From TMP-86 sp046347195 (GTDB taxonomy: Bacteria; Pseudomonadota; Gammaproteobacteria; Steroidobacterales; Steroidobacteraceae), in contig JAXMGQ010000024.1 in NCBI GenBank assembly GCA_046347195.1, positions 11,161 to 75,160 on the forward strand: a DNA stretch of 64,000 bases, in the 5' to 3' direction. Position numbers and translations under genes: made by a program. The notes below the pieces were generated by a model. That model saw nothing but the letters and a program-made list of their open reading frames with translations. It had not been told where the DNA came from and made no database searches. Shown one piece after another: positions 37,540 through 46,248 of the stretch (positions are counted from its first letter, which is position 1; every line of letters starts with the position of its first letter).

Positions 37540-37896
37540 ATGAACCAGCGAAGCCTGATCCAACGATGGCTGTCCGCATGGCGTGGCAGTCCCGAAAGAC
37601 CCGAGGGCGAGACGCCGCATCGATGGCGCGCCGTGTCGATCATTCCCGGTGAACGGTGTTGCCGCAGCGCCCAGCGTTGCGGTTCTCACCGCTGGCTTTC
37701 CACCCAGGCACCGCGGCTGCCGTTGCCGGCCTGCGACGCCGCGGTGTGCGACTGCCGCTACCGTCATCATCCGGACCGTCGCGGCCGCTCGCGGCGACGC
37801 GTGGACCGGGAAGAGATCGCACGGCATTTCGAGGGCACGGACCGGCGACGCGCGGATCGCGGCCGGCGCTCGTCGGATCGCATCGCGATCCCCTGA
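37540..37896 (+). CDS. Small Cys/Arg-rich conserved hypothetical protein
   Basis: A 118-residue basic protein with GGAGG upstream of the ATG at 37540. The middle has a Cys-rich pattern: RAVSIIPGERCC, a LPLPACDAAVC stretch and CDCRYRHHPDRRGRSRR. I recall similar small proteins with the CRYxHHxDRR pattern in other gammaproteobacteria, where they are of unknown function; the Cys/His set could bind a metal. No membrane segment. The codon pattern is compatible with coding, but the gene is short and I give moderate confidence. Confidence 0.6.
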   Translation: MNQRSLIQRWLSAWRGSPERPEGETPHRWRAVSIIPGERCCRSAQRCGSHRWLSTQAPRLPLPACDAAVCDCRYRHHPDRRGRSRRRVDREEIARHFEGTDRRRADRGRRSSDRIAIP

Positions 37897-38020
37897 TCCG
37901 CGCGGCGCGGTGAGGTTCAGCCCGGCTTTGCGGCGCCCGCGGCGGCGCTGCGCGATGAACACGCGTGGCGGGAAAACTGCCGCGAACTGCTGCTGCATGA
38001 AGATGATTGAAACGCGCCGA

Positions 38021-39412
38021 TCACCTACCCGCCGGCGCGCGGCACGCTGACCCGGCGGCCGCGGCCGGCCGACCGGACGATCGCCGGTCGATCTCGACCT
38101 TGCCGTCCTTCATCACCCACACAACCTGCCGGGTCACGGCGCGGATATCCGCCAGTGGCGTGCCGCGGACCCCGACGATGTCCGCCATGAACCCCGGCAC
38201 AAGCCGGCCGAGGCGATCCTGCTGGCCGAGAAGGCGCGCGCCGTCGACGGTGGCCGCGCGCAACGCCTCGGCCGGCGTGAAACCCGCCGCGACGAACCAC
38301 TCGAGTTCGCGGGTGTTCTCACCGAACATCGTCATCACCGCGTCCGAGCCCATCGCGATCGGCACGCCCGCCCGATGAGCGCGGCCGAGCATGTCGAGGT
38401 TGCGTTCGACGAACGCCTGCAGCGCCCGGGCCGCATCCGCGTCGTAGCCGTACTCGAGGCGGTGCTCGGCGTAGTAGCGATTATGGTCGACCGTCGGCAC
38501 GTAGAACACGCCGCTGGCCGCCCAGCTACGCAGCGTCTCGTCGTCGACGCCGACCGAGTGCTCTATCGAATCGACCCCCGCACGGATCGCCTCGGGCACG
38601 ACCGACGGGCCGTAAGCGTGCACCGCAACCCGTACGCCACCCGCGTGGGCGATATCGACGGCCGCTTTGATCTCAGGATACTGGTAGATCTGCTCGCCCG
38701 TGAGGTCTGCGCCTGTACCGGTGGTTGCGAAGATCTTGAGCCACGACGCTTTGCTCGCCACGACCTCGCGTGCGCGCTGACTGAAGGCGGCGACCCGTTC
38801 GTCGGGTGTCCCTCCCGCCCCCAGCGGCATGGTGAGAGGATGGATGCCGACGCCCGACAGGTACAGCCGCGGCCCTGGCACCACGCCGTGGTCGATCAAC
38901 TCGCGCAGCTCGAAGTCGACTCCGTCGAGCGCGAGCAGGTCACGCGCGGTCGTCACCCCCACCGCGAGCGTCCTCGCAGCGTTGTCGATTCCAGCGAGCA
39001 GCCGCTCCTGCGGCGGTGTTTCGTTCAGCAGCTGCTTCCACGGATCTCCTCGTGAAGCGGCACAAAACCCGTAGGTCATGTGGACGTGTGCGTCGATGAG
39101 TCCGGGAATCGCCGTCAGGCCGGGGAGGGTGATACGCCGGGCCGCCGGGTAACGCCGCTTCAGACCTGAGCCGATCGCCACGATGGTTCGGCCCTCGATG
39201 ACGATCTCGCGGCCGGCGAGCCGCTCACCTGTACCGTCGACGAGCGATTCGAACACCAGCCGCAGCTGGCGCGGCGCAGACAGCGTTCGCGTACTCATCG
39301 CCGCGCCGTCGGACACGGTTGGCGTCAGGCCCGCACCGGCGACCAGCAGCGCCAGCCACGCGAGCCAGCCCGCGAGGGCGGAAGCCGAACCGTGCCGGCG
39401 CGTCGAATTCAT
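38021..39412 (-). CDS. Exported amidohydrolase-superfamily metal hydrolase
   Basis: A 463-residue enzyme with a signal peptide (WLAWLALLVAGAGLTPT) and the amidohydrolase metal motif DAHVHM (H109, H111), further ligands in VAVHAYG and DSIEHSVG, and the C-terminal GSDAVMTMFGEN with the metal-binding Asp. It resembles the imidazolonepropionase-like/Xaa-Pro dipeptidase-like group found beside TonB receptors. Likely a periplasmic peptidase or lactamase-type hydrolase acting on what the neighbouring receptor brings in. Eleven bases after the receptor gene on the same strand. Confidence 0.87.
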   Translation of the reverse strand: MNSTRRHGSASALAGWLAWLALLVAGAGLTPTVSDGAAMSTRTLSAPRQLRLVFESLVDGTGERLAGREIVIEGRTIVAIGSGLKRRYPAARRITLPGLTAIPGLIDAHVHMTYGFCAASRGDPWKQLLNETPPQERLLAGIDNAARTLAVGVTTARDLLALDGVDFELRELIDHGVVPGPRLYLSGVGIHPLTMPLGAGGTPDERVAAFSQRAREVVASKASWLKIFATTGTGADLTGEQIYQYPEIKAAVDIAHAGGVRVAVHAYGPSVVPEAIRAGVDSIEHSVGVDDETLRSWAASGVFYVPTVDHNRYYAEHRLEYGYDADAARALQAFVERNLDMLGRAHRAGVPIAMGSDAVMTMFGENTRELEWFVAAGFTPAEALRAATVDGARLLGQQDRLGRLVPGFMADIVGVRGTPLADIRAVTRQVVWVMKDGKVEIDRRSSGRPAAAAGSACRAPAGR

Positions 39413-39423
39413 CTCCGTCTCGC

Positions 39424-41601
39424 TCAGAACCGGACACCCACATCGGCGCCGTAGGTGCGCGGCCGCGCGAACAAGCTGAACGGAACACCGAGAAAGCTGA
39501 TGCCGCGCATCGTGCGGTAGGTCTTGTCACCGAGATTCTGGCCGTACAGGCTGAGCTGCCAGCGATCGCTCAGGTCGAAGTTGACGGAAGCGTTCCACAA
39601 CCCGTAGCCGCCCTGCCGGTCGTTCTCGCGGTTGTCGGGATTGAAGAACTGCTCACCCCGGTAGCCGTAGCCGAGGGCCGCCCGCCCCTTTACCGAGCCC
39701 ATCGGAAACTCATAGGCGGCGGTTACATTGGCGGTCCACTTCGGCGCGCGCGGCAGGACGTTGCCCGCCACGTTCAGCAGCCCGCCGGTCGTGGCATCGA
39801 CTGCACCGCCGGGGAAGTCGTCGAACGTGGCCTTGCTATAGCCGAGGCCGACATCGAGACTGAAGCGATCGGTGACGAGTGCCGTCGCCTCGGTCTCGAA
39901 GCCACGGGTCTTGACGGATGCGGCATTCGAAACGAGCAGAGCGGTTGTGCCGGTGCCCGGATCGAAGCGGAACTGGAACACCTGGTAGTTACGGTATTTC
40001 GCGAGGTAGGTCGCGAGGTTGAGGCGCAGCCGGCCGTTCAGGAGATCGGACTTCACCCCCAGCTCGTAGCTGTCGACCTTCTCTTCCTGGTACGGCAGGT
40101 CCGAGGCGACGCGGATCAGGTCGACGTTGTAGCCACCGCTCTTGTAACCGCTCGAGTAGGTGAAGTAGGCCGAGGACCTTTCGCTGAGCTTGTACTTCAG
40201 GCTCGCCGTCTCGGTGAAGTAATTCTCGCTGCGGCTGAGGTTCTCATCGAGAAGCAGCGCAAGGCCGAAGCCGGGAAACACGTTCTGGTGGATCTTCGCA
40301 TCCTTGCGCTCGTCCGTGAAGCGCACGCCGCCGCTCAAGGTCAGGCGCTCGGTCAGGTCATAGTTTGCGTTGGCGAACAGCGCCCAGTTGCGGGTATCGA
40401 CCGCCGAATGCTGCGTGGCGGCGTCGACCCCCTGCGGCGGGCCGCCGAAGCCGGGTCCTAGCGCGACGATGCGGTCGGTGTTGGCCTTCTGGTCGAAGTA
40501 GAAGGCGCCGAGCACGTATCGGAAGCGCTCACTACCGCGAGAAGCGAGGCGGAACTCCTGGGTGAAGTGTTTGAAATGATCCTGGAAATAGCGCGCATTG
40601 AGCGTGAACACGCGTGTCGCGTCCTCATCGCTCCCGGTCTTGCGATCGGCGGCGCGATAGCCGGTGATGGCCGTCAACACGAAGTCGTTGGCAAGCTTGT
40701 AGTCGATCGTCAGGCCGCTGCCCCAGCCCTTGTTGTTGTCGATGAGGTCGGCGTCCTGGTCGACAATGAAGTTGGGCGCAGCCGCCGGGTTGCCGACGGC
40801 GTTCTCGTAGGACGCGTCCGGCTCGAGGAACAGCGTCCGGTTGTTCTGACGGCGAGCGTCGAAGCTTAAGTTGATATCGAGCGCATCGCTCGGCTTGAAC
40901 AGGAATCTCGCGCGTGCCAGCGTGAAGTTGTTGGTCATGAGCTTGCTGCCATCGAATAGGTTGTCGATATAGCCGCCTTGGCGCTGTGTGGCGACGGACA
41001 GCCGTGCCGCCGAGCTCTGGCCGAGCGGCAGGTTCACGACACCTGAACCGTTGAATGTGTGGAAATTCCCGCCACCCACGCGCCACTCGCTGCTGAACTC
41101 ACCGATCACCGGCGCGTTGGTGATGATGTCGATGACGCCGGAGGAACTGTTCTTGCCGAACAGAGTGCCCTGCGGCCCGCGCAGCACCTCGATCTGGCGC
41201 AGGTCGACCAGGCCCTGGTCGACTGCCAACGACTGGCCGGCGAACACTCCGTCGATGTAGACGCCGACGCGGGTGTCGAAACCGATGTTGCGCGCGAAGT
41301 CGCCGATGCCGCGGATGCCGATGAAGGTCTCGGCGGACGCTCCGGTCTCGCCAAAGACCATGTTCGGCACCGAGAACTCGAGTCCCTGGAGCGTCGCCTC
41401 GTGCAACTCCTTGATCATGGTGCCGCTGAGAGCGGTGATCGACAGGGGCACGTTCTGCAGGTTCTCCTCGCGATGCCGCGCGGTGACGACGACCTCATCG
41501 AGTGCCGTGACCGTGGCCTCGGACTGCGGCCAGGCAGGAGCTGTAATGAAGCTCAGACCGAGCGCCAGGAATGCAAACGAAGGCGTCTGCGAAGTCGTCA
41601 T
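39424..41601 (-). CDS. TonB-dependent outer-membrane receptor
   Basis: A 725-residue receptor: signal peptide (ending APAWPQ), TonB-box-like LDEVVVTARHREENLQ, plug domain (NVPLSITALSG, IEVLRGPQGTLFGKNSSSGVI), and a beta-barrel ending NLGDKTYRTMRG and GADVGVRF with a terminal aromatic residue. It belongs to the FecA/IroN-like or cyanocobalamin-like generic TBDR group; the ligand is unknown. Complete. Co-directional with the amidohydrolase and with the AraC gene 105 bases upstream. Confidence 0.94.
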   Translation of the reverse strand: MTTSQTPSFAFLALGLSFITAPAWPQSEATVTALDEVVVTARHREENLQNVPLSITALSGTMIKELHEATLQGLEFSVPNMVFGETGASAETFIGIRGIGDFARNIGFDTRVGVYIDGVFAGQSLAVDQGLVDLRQIEVLRGPQGTLFGKNSSSGVIDIITNAPVIGEFSSEWRVGGGNFHTFNGSGVVNLPLGQSSAARLSVATQRQGGYIDNLFDGSKLMTNNFTLARARFLFKPSDALDINLSFDARRQNNRTLFLEPDASYENAVGNPAAAPNFIVDQDADLIDNNKGWGSGLTIDYKLANDFVLTAITGYRAADRKTGSDEDATRVFTLNARYFQDHFKHFTQEFRLASRGSERFRYVLGAFYFDQKANTDRIVALGPGFGGPPQGVDAATQHSAVDTRNWALFANANYDLTERLTLSGGVRFTDERKDAKIHQNVFPGFGLALLLDENLSRSENYFTETASLKYKLSERSSAYFTYSSGYKSGGYNVDLIRVASDLPYQEEKVDSYELGVKSDLLNGRLRLNLATYLAKYRNYQVFQFRFDPGTGTTALLVSNAASVKTRGFETEATALVTDRFSLDVGLGYSKATFDDFPGGAVDATTGGLLNVAGNVLPRAPKWTANVTAAYEFPMGSVKGRAALGYGYRGEQFFNPDNRENDRQGGYGLWNASVNFDLSDRWQLSLYGQNLGDKTYRTMRGISFLGVPFSLFARPRTYGADVGVRF

Positions 41602-41706
41602 GGAGTCCTCACCAACGGCGGCGCCGGGCTCACTGCCGGCCAGCCGTAACTTAGGTAATGGACGTCCGGGGATCTTGCGAAATCCGCACTTCCACTTTCG
41701 GCGGCG

Positions 41707-42765
41707 TCACTTTCGAAGCCGGACGTGGCGTGGCGTGATGCCGAAGTGCTGACGAAAGGCGGTGGAGAAGGCCGCCGCCTGCCCATACCCGACCCTGTCG
41801 GCGACGACCGCAATCGGCAGCGAAGTCTCCTGCAGCAGCTTCCAGCCGAGGGCTTGCAAGCGGAGCTCGAGGCGATACTCCGAGATCGTCTGTTCGAACA
41901 GATGCTTGAAGCCGAAGGTGAGCTTGTTGCGGTTGATGCCGACGCGCCGGGAGAGCGCCTGGATGCTCGGCTTTCCGGCCGGGGTCTGCGCGAGGATTCG
42001 CCGCACCTCGTGCAGCGCGTCGACGTCCCGCGGCAGGAGCCGAACGGTTGATTCGGCATGGCTGCACGGCCGCAGCACCTTCGACATCATGCAGATAAGT
42101 TCGGTCGCCTTGGCCTCGAGGTGAACGCGCCTGAGGTCCCCCGCGTAGCGCTCTCCGAGCAGCTGGTTCATCGCCAGCGCCATTTCGGCCGACAGCGACC
42201 AGTTTTCCAGCACGAAGTCGTCAGCGCCTTGGGCAAGCCGGCGCAGCGGGTCGGTAAGGCCGATCGAATCGAGCCTGAATCGCTCCGTCAATAGCCGCGG
42301 GCGCATGAACACCGTCACCCAGTCGAAGGCGACACCGCCCTCGATCCACTCCTCGTCAGGCAGTCCGACCGGCTGGTGCAACACCTGGCAAAGCGGGCCC
42401 TCGAGTTCGCTGCAGGCATGGCCCTCGAACTGCATCAGGGTACGCGCAGCCTTGCGGAAGTGGACCCGCGTCCAACCCTCGCCGACCCCGTGATAGCTGA
42501 GATCGCGATCGAAGCGACAGCGCATGCCGACGACGATGAGTTCGTCGTCGAACGACGCGATATCGAGGGTGCCGCTGCCGAACTGCGGCAGGATCCGCGA
42601 ATTGATCAGGGAGATATCGCCATCCTTCGTCAGCATCGGCTGCGACGACTCGCCGCAGAGCATGCGATGCCAGTGGCCTATCCCTTCGAACAGGTTGGCC
42701 GAATCGAGCGCGTGGACTTCGGAAGAGCGCATCTGTTGGTTGTCCAGGCCATCCACAGCGCACAT
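41707..42765 (-). CDS. AraC-family transcriptional regulator
   Basis: A 352-residue regulator. The last 100 residues hold two helix-turn-helix units (IQALSRRVGINRNKLTFGFKHLF and IAVVADRVGYGQAAAFSTAFRQHFGITPRHVR). The N-terminal 240 residues are a ligand or dimerisation domain without recognised motif. I start it at ATG 42765, which has GAGGTGG eight bases upstream; GTG 42777 and ATG 42732 are alternatives. It is probably the local regulator of the TonB receptor-amidohydrolase pair. The start lies only 13 bases beyond the SPFH gene stop, so read-through from nfeD-SPFH is possible. Confidence 0.88.
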   Translation of the reverse strand: MCAVDGLDNQQMRSSEVHALDSANLFEGIGHWHRMLCGESSQPMLTKDGDISLINSRILPQFGSGTLDIASFDDELIVVGMRCRFDRDLSYHGVGEGWTRVHFRKAARTLMQFEGHACSELEGPLCQVLHQPVGLPDEEWIEGGVAFDWVTVFMRPRLLTERFRLDSIGLTDPLRRLAQGADDFVLENWSLSAEMALAMNQLLGERYAGDLRRVHLEAKATELICMMSKVLRPCSHAESTVRLLPRDVDALHEVRRILAQTPAGKPSIQALSRRVGINRNKLTFGFKHLFEQTISEYRLELRLQALGWKLLQETSLPIAVVADRVGYGQAAAFSTAFRQHFGITPRHVRLRK

Positions 42766-42778
42766 TCCGCGGGCCACC

Positions 42779-43720
42779 TCAGCTGGCGGGCGGCGTCACG
42801 GAACTCTTGCGCGAAATGCTGGTGGCAAGGCTCACGATGGAGGCGAGGTCGGTGAGGTTCGCCGGCACCACCAGCGTGGTGCCGGACTGGGCCAGCTTGC
42901 CGAACTGGCGCACGTATTCCTCGCCGATGCGCAGCTGCATGGCCTCGATGCCGCCGCGCTCGCTGAGCGCGACGCCCACCTGCTTGAGCCCTGAGGCGGT
43001 GGCGGCAGCCACCGCCAGAATGGCCTCGGCCTGGCCCTGAGCCTCGTTGATCGCCTGCTGCTTGGTGGCCTCGGACTGCTTGATGACGCGCTGCTTGTCG
43101 CCTTCCGCCTGGTTGATCTTGGCGTCGCGGTCGCCCTCCGAGGTCAGCACCACGGCGCGCTTCTCGCGCTCCGCCCGCATCTGCTTCTCCATGGCCGAGA
43201 GCACATCGCGCGGCGGGGTGATGTTGCGGATCTCGTAGCGCAGCACCTTGATGCCCCAGGGAGCGGTGGCCTTGTCCAGCTCGCTCACGACGTTGGCGTT
43301 GATGGTGCCGCGGGCCTCGAAGGTGCGGTCCAGCTCGATCTTGCCGATCTCGCTGCGCAGCGTGGTCTGCGCGAGCTGCGAGATGGCGAAGTTGTAATTG
43401 GTGATGCCGTAGGAGGCGAGCCGCGGATCCAGCACCTGCAGGTACAGCACGCCATCCACGCCCACCTGCACGTTGTCCTTGGTGATGCAGATCTGCTCGG
43501 CGATCTCCATCGCGATTTCCTTCAGGTTGTGCCGGTACGCGATCTTCTCGGCGAAGGGGATGAGGATGTGGAAGCCCGCCTGCAGCGTGCGGCTGTACTT
43601 GCCCAGGTACTCGACCACGAAGGCGCTCTGCTGCGGGACCACGGTCACCGTCTTGACGAAGGCGATGACCACGATGATCGCCGCGGCGATGAAGAAATAA
43701 CTCACCGGAATCTCCTCCAT
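42779..43720 (-). CDS. SPFH/stomatin-like membrane protein (QmcA-type paraslipin)
   Basis: A 313-residue protein with one N-terminal membrane helix (YFFIAAAIIVVIAFVKTV), an SPFH/band-7 domain (VVPQQSAFVVEYLGKYSRTLQAG, then RNITPPRDVLSAMEKQM) and a long C-terminal coiled coil. Such proteins form large oligomeric cages in the inner membrane around proteases or lipid domains. It lies 13 bases after nfeD, the usual partner. Function in bacteria is not fully defined. Confidence 0.93.
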   Translation of the reverse strand: MEEIPVSYFFIAAAIIVVIAFVKTVTVVPQQSAFVVEYLGKYSRTLQAGFHILIPFAEKIAYRHNLKEIAMEIAEQICITKDNVQVGVDGVLYLQVLDPRLASYGITNYNFAISQLAQTTLRSEIGKIELDRTFEARGTINANVVSELDKATAPWGIKVLRYEIRNITPPRDVLSAMEKQMRAEREKRAVVLTSEGDRDAKINQAEGDKQRVIKQSEATKQQAINEAQGQAEAILAVAAATASGLKQVGVALSERGGIEAMQLRIGEEYVRQFGKLAQSGTTLVVPANLTDLASIVSLATSISRKSSVTPPAS

Positions 43721-43733
43721 GGGTCTGCTGGCC

Positions 43734-44162
43734 TCAATCCCGCAGGTACAGCTTCAGGCCCTCGACCCGCTCGATGCGGGCGCTGGCGCCCGCCTGCAGG
43801 GTGACGGGCCCGTCGTTGATGGCATCCCAGGTGCTGCCGCGGTACTCGACGCGGCATTCCTGTCCCGCACCCAGCGCCACCGGCACGTGCACCCGGCTGC
43901 CGACGAGGCCGTCCGGAAACTCGGGCAGGCCGCGCCGGAGGCGTGCGTAGATGCGCTGGCGGAAGCCCGCGAGCGCGACGAGGGCGAGCAGGATGAACAG
44001 CAGCCACTGCAGCCAGGGCGCGAGGCCGACGCCCGCCACGGCGAGCATGCCGACCACCAGGGCGGCGCCGCCGATGAACACCAGGTAGAACTGCGCATCG
44101 ACGAAGGCGAGCTCCGCCCCGAGCAGAATTGCGCCACCCGCTATCCAGCCCCACCATTGCAT
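43734..44162 (-). CDS. NfeD-like membrane protein
   Basis: A 142-residue protein with two to three membrane helices (WIAGGAILLGAELAFVDAQFYLVFIGGAALVVG, WLQWLLFILLALVALAG) and a C-terminal OB-fold (GLVGSRVHVPVALG to RVEGLKLYLRD), the short NfeD form. Forms a pair with the SPFH protein downstream. It follows rho by 17 bases on the same strand. Confidence 0.9.
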   Translation of the reverse strand: MQWWGWIAGGAILLGAELAFVDAQFYLVFIGGAALVVGMLAVAGVGLAPWLQWLLFILLALVALAGFRQRIYARLRRGLPEFPDGLVGSRVHVPVALGAGQECRVEYRGSTWDAINDGPVTLQAGASARIERVEGLKLYLRD

Positions 44163-44179
44163 GTGCCGCCCCGGCGCCT

Positions 44180-45637
44180 TCAGCGCTTCATCGCATCGAA
44201 GAAGTCCGCGTTGGTCTTCGTATCCTTCATCTTGTCGAGCAGGAACTCGATGGCCGCCAGCTCATCCATCGGATGCAGGAGTTTGCGCAGAATCCACATC
44301 TTCGACAGCTCCGCCGGATCGGTGATGAGCTCTTCCTTGCGGGTGCCGGAGCGGTTGATGTTCACGGAAGGGAACACGCGCTTCTCGGAGATGCGCCGGT
44401 CGAGATGAATTTCGGAATTGCCGGTGCCCTTGAACTCCTCGAAGATCACATCGTCCATCTTCGAGCCCGTGTCCACCAGCGCGGTGGCGAGGATGGTCAG
44501 GCTCCCGCCCTCCTCGATGTTGCGCGCCGCGCCGAAGAAACGCTTCGGGCGCTGCAGCGCGTTCGCATCCACGCCGCCGGTGAGCACCTTGCCGGAGCTC
44601 GGCACCACGGTGTTGTAGGCGCGTGCCAGGCGGGTGATGGAATCCAGCAGGATCACCACGTCCTTCTTGTGCTCGACCAGCCGCTTGGCCTTCTCGATGA
44701 CCATCTCGGCCACCTGCACGTGGCGGCTGGCCGGCTCATCGAAGGTGGAGGACACCACCTCGCCCTTCACGGTGCGCGCCATCTCGGTCACTTCCTCGGG
44801 CCGCTCGTCGATGAGCAGCACGATGAGGTAGCACTCGGGGTGGTTGGCCGCGATGGAGGTGGCGATGTTCTGCAGCAGCATGGTCTTGCCGGCCTTGGGC
44901 GGCGAGACGATGAGGCCTCGCTGGCCCTTGCCGATGGGCGAAACCAGGTCGATGGTGCGCGCGGTGAGGTCCTCGGTGGAGCCGTTGCCGCGCTCCAGCT
45001 TCAGGCGCTCGGTGGGATGGAGCGGCGTCAAGTTCTCGAACAGCACCTTGCCGCGCGAGCTCTCCGGGGAATCGAAGTTGATCTCGCCCACCTTCAGCAG
45101 CGCGAAATACCGCTCGCCGTCCTTGGGCGGGCGGATCAGGCCGGAGACGGAGTCGCCGGTGCGCAGGTTGAAGCGGCGGATCTGGCTCGGAGACACGTAG
45201 ATGTCATCCGGGCCGGCAAGGTAGCTCGAGTCGGAGGAACGCAGGAAGCCGAAGCCGTCCTGCAGGATCTCCAGCACGCCATCACCGTAGATGTCCTCGC
45301 CCTTCTTGGCATGCGCCTTGAGGATGGCGAAGATGATGTCCTGCTTGCGCGAGCGGCCCGTGTTTTCCAGGGCCATGGATTCGGCCATCTTCACCAGTTC
45401 GGTGATCGGCTTCTTCTTCAGGACCGTCAGGTTCATCGAGCTGCGGCTGCGCGCAAGCTCCGCTGGATCTATGATCTCGAGGTCATCGCCGTTGTCCGGC
45501 AAATCGCCGAAATCCTCGTGCTGGCGCTGGCCGCCGTTGTTGCCGCCGCGGTGCTCACCGCGCATGCGGTTGCCCTTGTTGGGCCTGTTGCCGCCGCCCT
45601 GCCCGCCCCGGGGCTGATTGCCGAGATAGCCTCTCAC
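44180..45637 (-). CDS. rho: Transcription termination factor Rho with an Arg/Gly/Asn-rich N-terminal extension
   Basis: A 485-residue hexameric RNA helicase. The conserved protein begins at residue 68 (MNLTVLKKKPITEL), giving a standard 418-residue Rho with RKQDIIFAIL, GFGFLRS, the Walker A loop PPKAGKTML and LLIDERPEEVTEM. Ahead of it lie 67 residues rich in Gly, Arg and Asn with repeated RGG-like pieces, then an acidic patch. The GTG start at 45637 overlaps the trxA stop (GTGA); the internal ATG at the conserved start has no ribosome site, so the longer form is favoured. The trxA-rho neighbourhood is common in gammaproteobacteria. Confidence 0.95.
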   Translation of the reverse strand: MRGYLGNQPRGGQGGGNRPNKGNRMRGEHRGGNNGGQRQHEDFGDLPDNGDDLEIIDPAELARSRSSMNLTVLKKKPITELVKMAESMALENTGRSRKQDIIFAILKAHAKKGEDIYGDGVLEILQDGFGFLRSSDSSYLAGPDDIYVSPSQIRRFNLRTGDSVSGLIRPPKDGERYFALLKVGEINFDSPESSRGKVLFENLTPLHPTERLKLERGNGSTEDLTARTIDLVSPIGKGQRGLIVSPPKAGKTMLLQNIATSIAANHPECYLIVLLIDERPEEVTEMARTVKGEVVSSTFDEPASRHVQVAEMVIEKAKRLVEHKKDVVILLDSITRLARAYNTVVPSSGKVLTGGVDANALQRPKRFFGAARNIEEGGSLTILATALVDTGSKMDDVIFEEFKGTGNSEIHLDRRISEKRVFPSVNINRSGTRKEELITDPAELSKMWILRKLLHPMDELAAIEFLLDKMKDTKTNADFFDAMKR

Positions 45638-45963
45638 AGGTTGCTGTCCAGGAAGGCCGCCAGCTGGGACTTGGTGACCGCGCCGACCTTCTGCGCCTCC
45701 ACCGTGCCGTTCTTGAAGAGGATCAGCGTGGGGATGCCACGGATGTTGAACTTCGGCGGCGTCGAGGGGTTCTCGTCGATGTTGATCTTGGCGATGGTGA
45801 CCTTGTCCTTGTAGGTCTCGGCGATCTCATCGAGGATGGGGGCGATCATCTTGCAGGGACCGCACCACTCTGCCCAGAAATCGAGCAGGACGGGCTTGTC
45901 GGATTTCAGGACATCCTTGTCGAACGTGGCGTCGCTGGTATGAACGATGCTGGGACTACTCAC
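45634..45963 (-). CDS. trxA: Thioredoxin 1
   Basis: A 109-residue cytoplasmic thioredoxin with WAEWCGPCK (C34, C37), the cis-Pro loop RGIPTLILFKNG and normal length. I start it at GTG 45961-45963, giving SSPSIVHTSDATFD; the frame continues upstream without good start signals. It overlaps rho by 4 bp. Confidence 0.95.
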   Translation of the reverse strand: MSSPSIVHTSDATFDKDVLKSDKPVLLDFWAEWCGPCKMIAPILDEIAETYKDKVTIAKINIDENPSTPPKFNIRGIPTLILFKNGTVEAQKVGAVTKSQLAAFLDSNL

Positions 45964-46248
45964 TGAGGTGGCTTCCGGCGTTGGGTTTGTGGGGACATTC
46001 AAGTGTGATGAAAACGTGCTTGACGTGGTGCATATTGCGAAAAGAGGTGGTTTTGGGCGCCCGCGCGAAGTGACGATCGCCGGGCTTTGCGGCACAATAC
46101 AGCGGCTTGGTTGACCGATTTTTACCCTTAAGAAGGATACCGATAGAGCGGTTGGGTGGCGCGGAACCAATTTTTTCCGCGTGGCGAGGCGCATCTTTCG
46201 CGCCGGATGAGCCTATTTTGAACCCGTCGCCCACCAGATTGCAAGTTT

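Noticed and set aside
37583..38050. Second plus-strand frame overlapping the 118-residue protein
   Set aside because: Overlaps the better supported frame at 37540-37896, has no ribosome site and runs into the amidohydrolase gene end.
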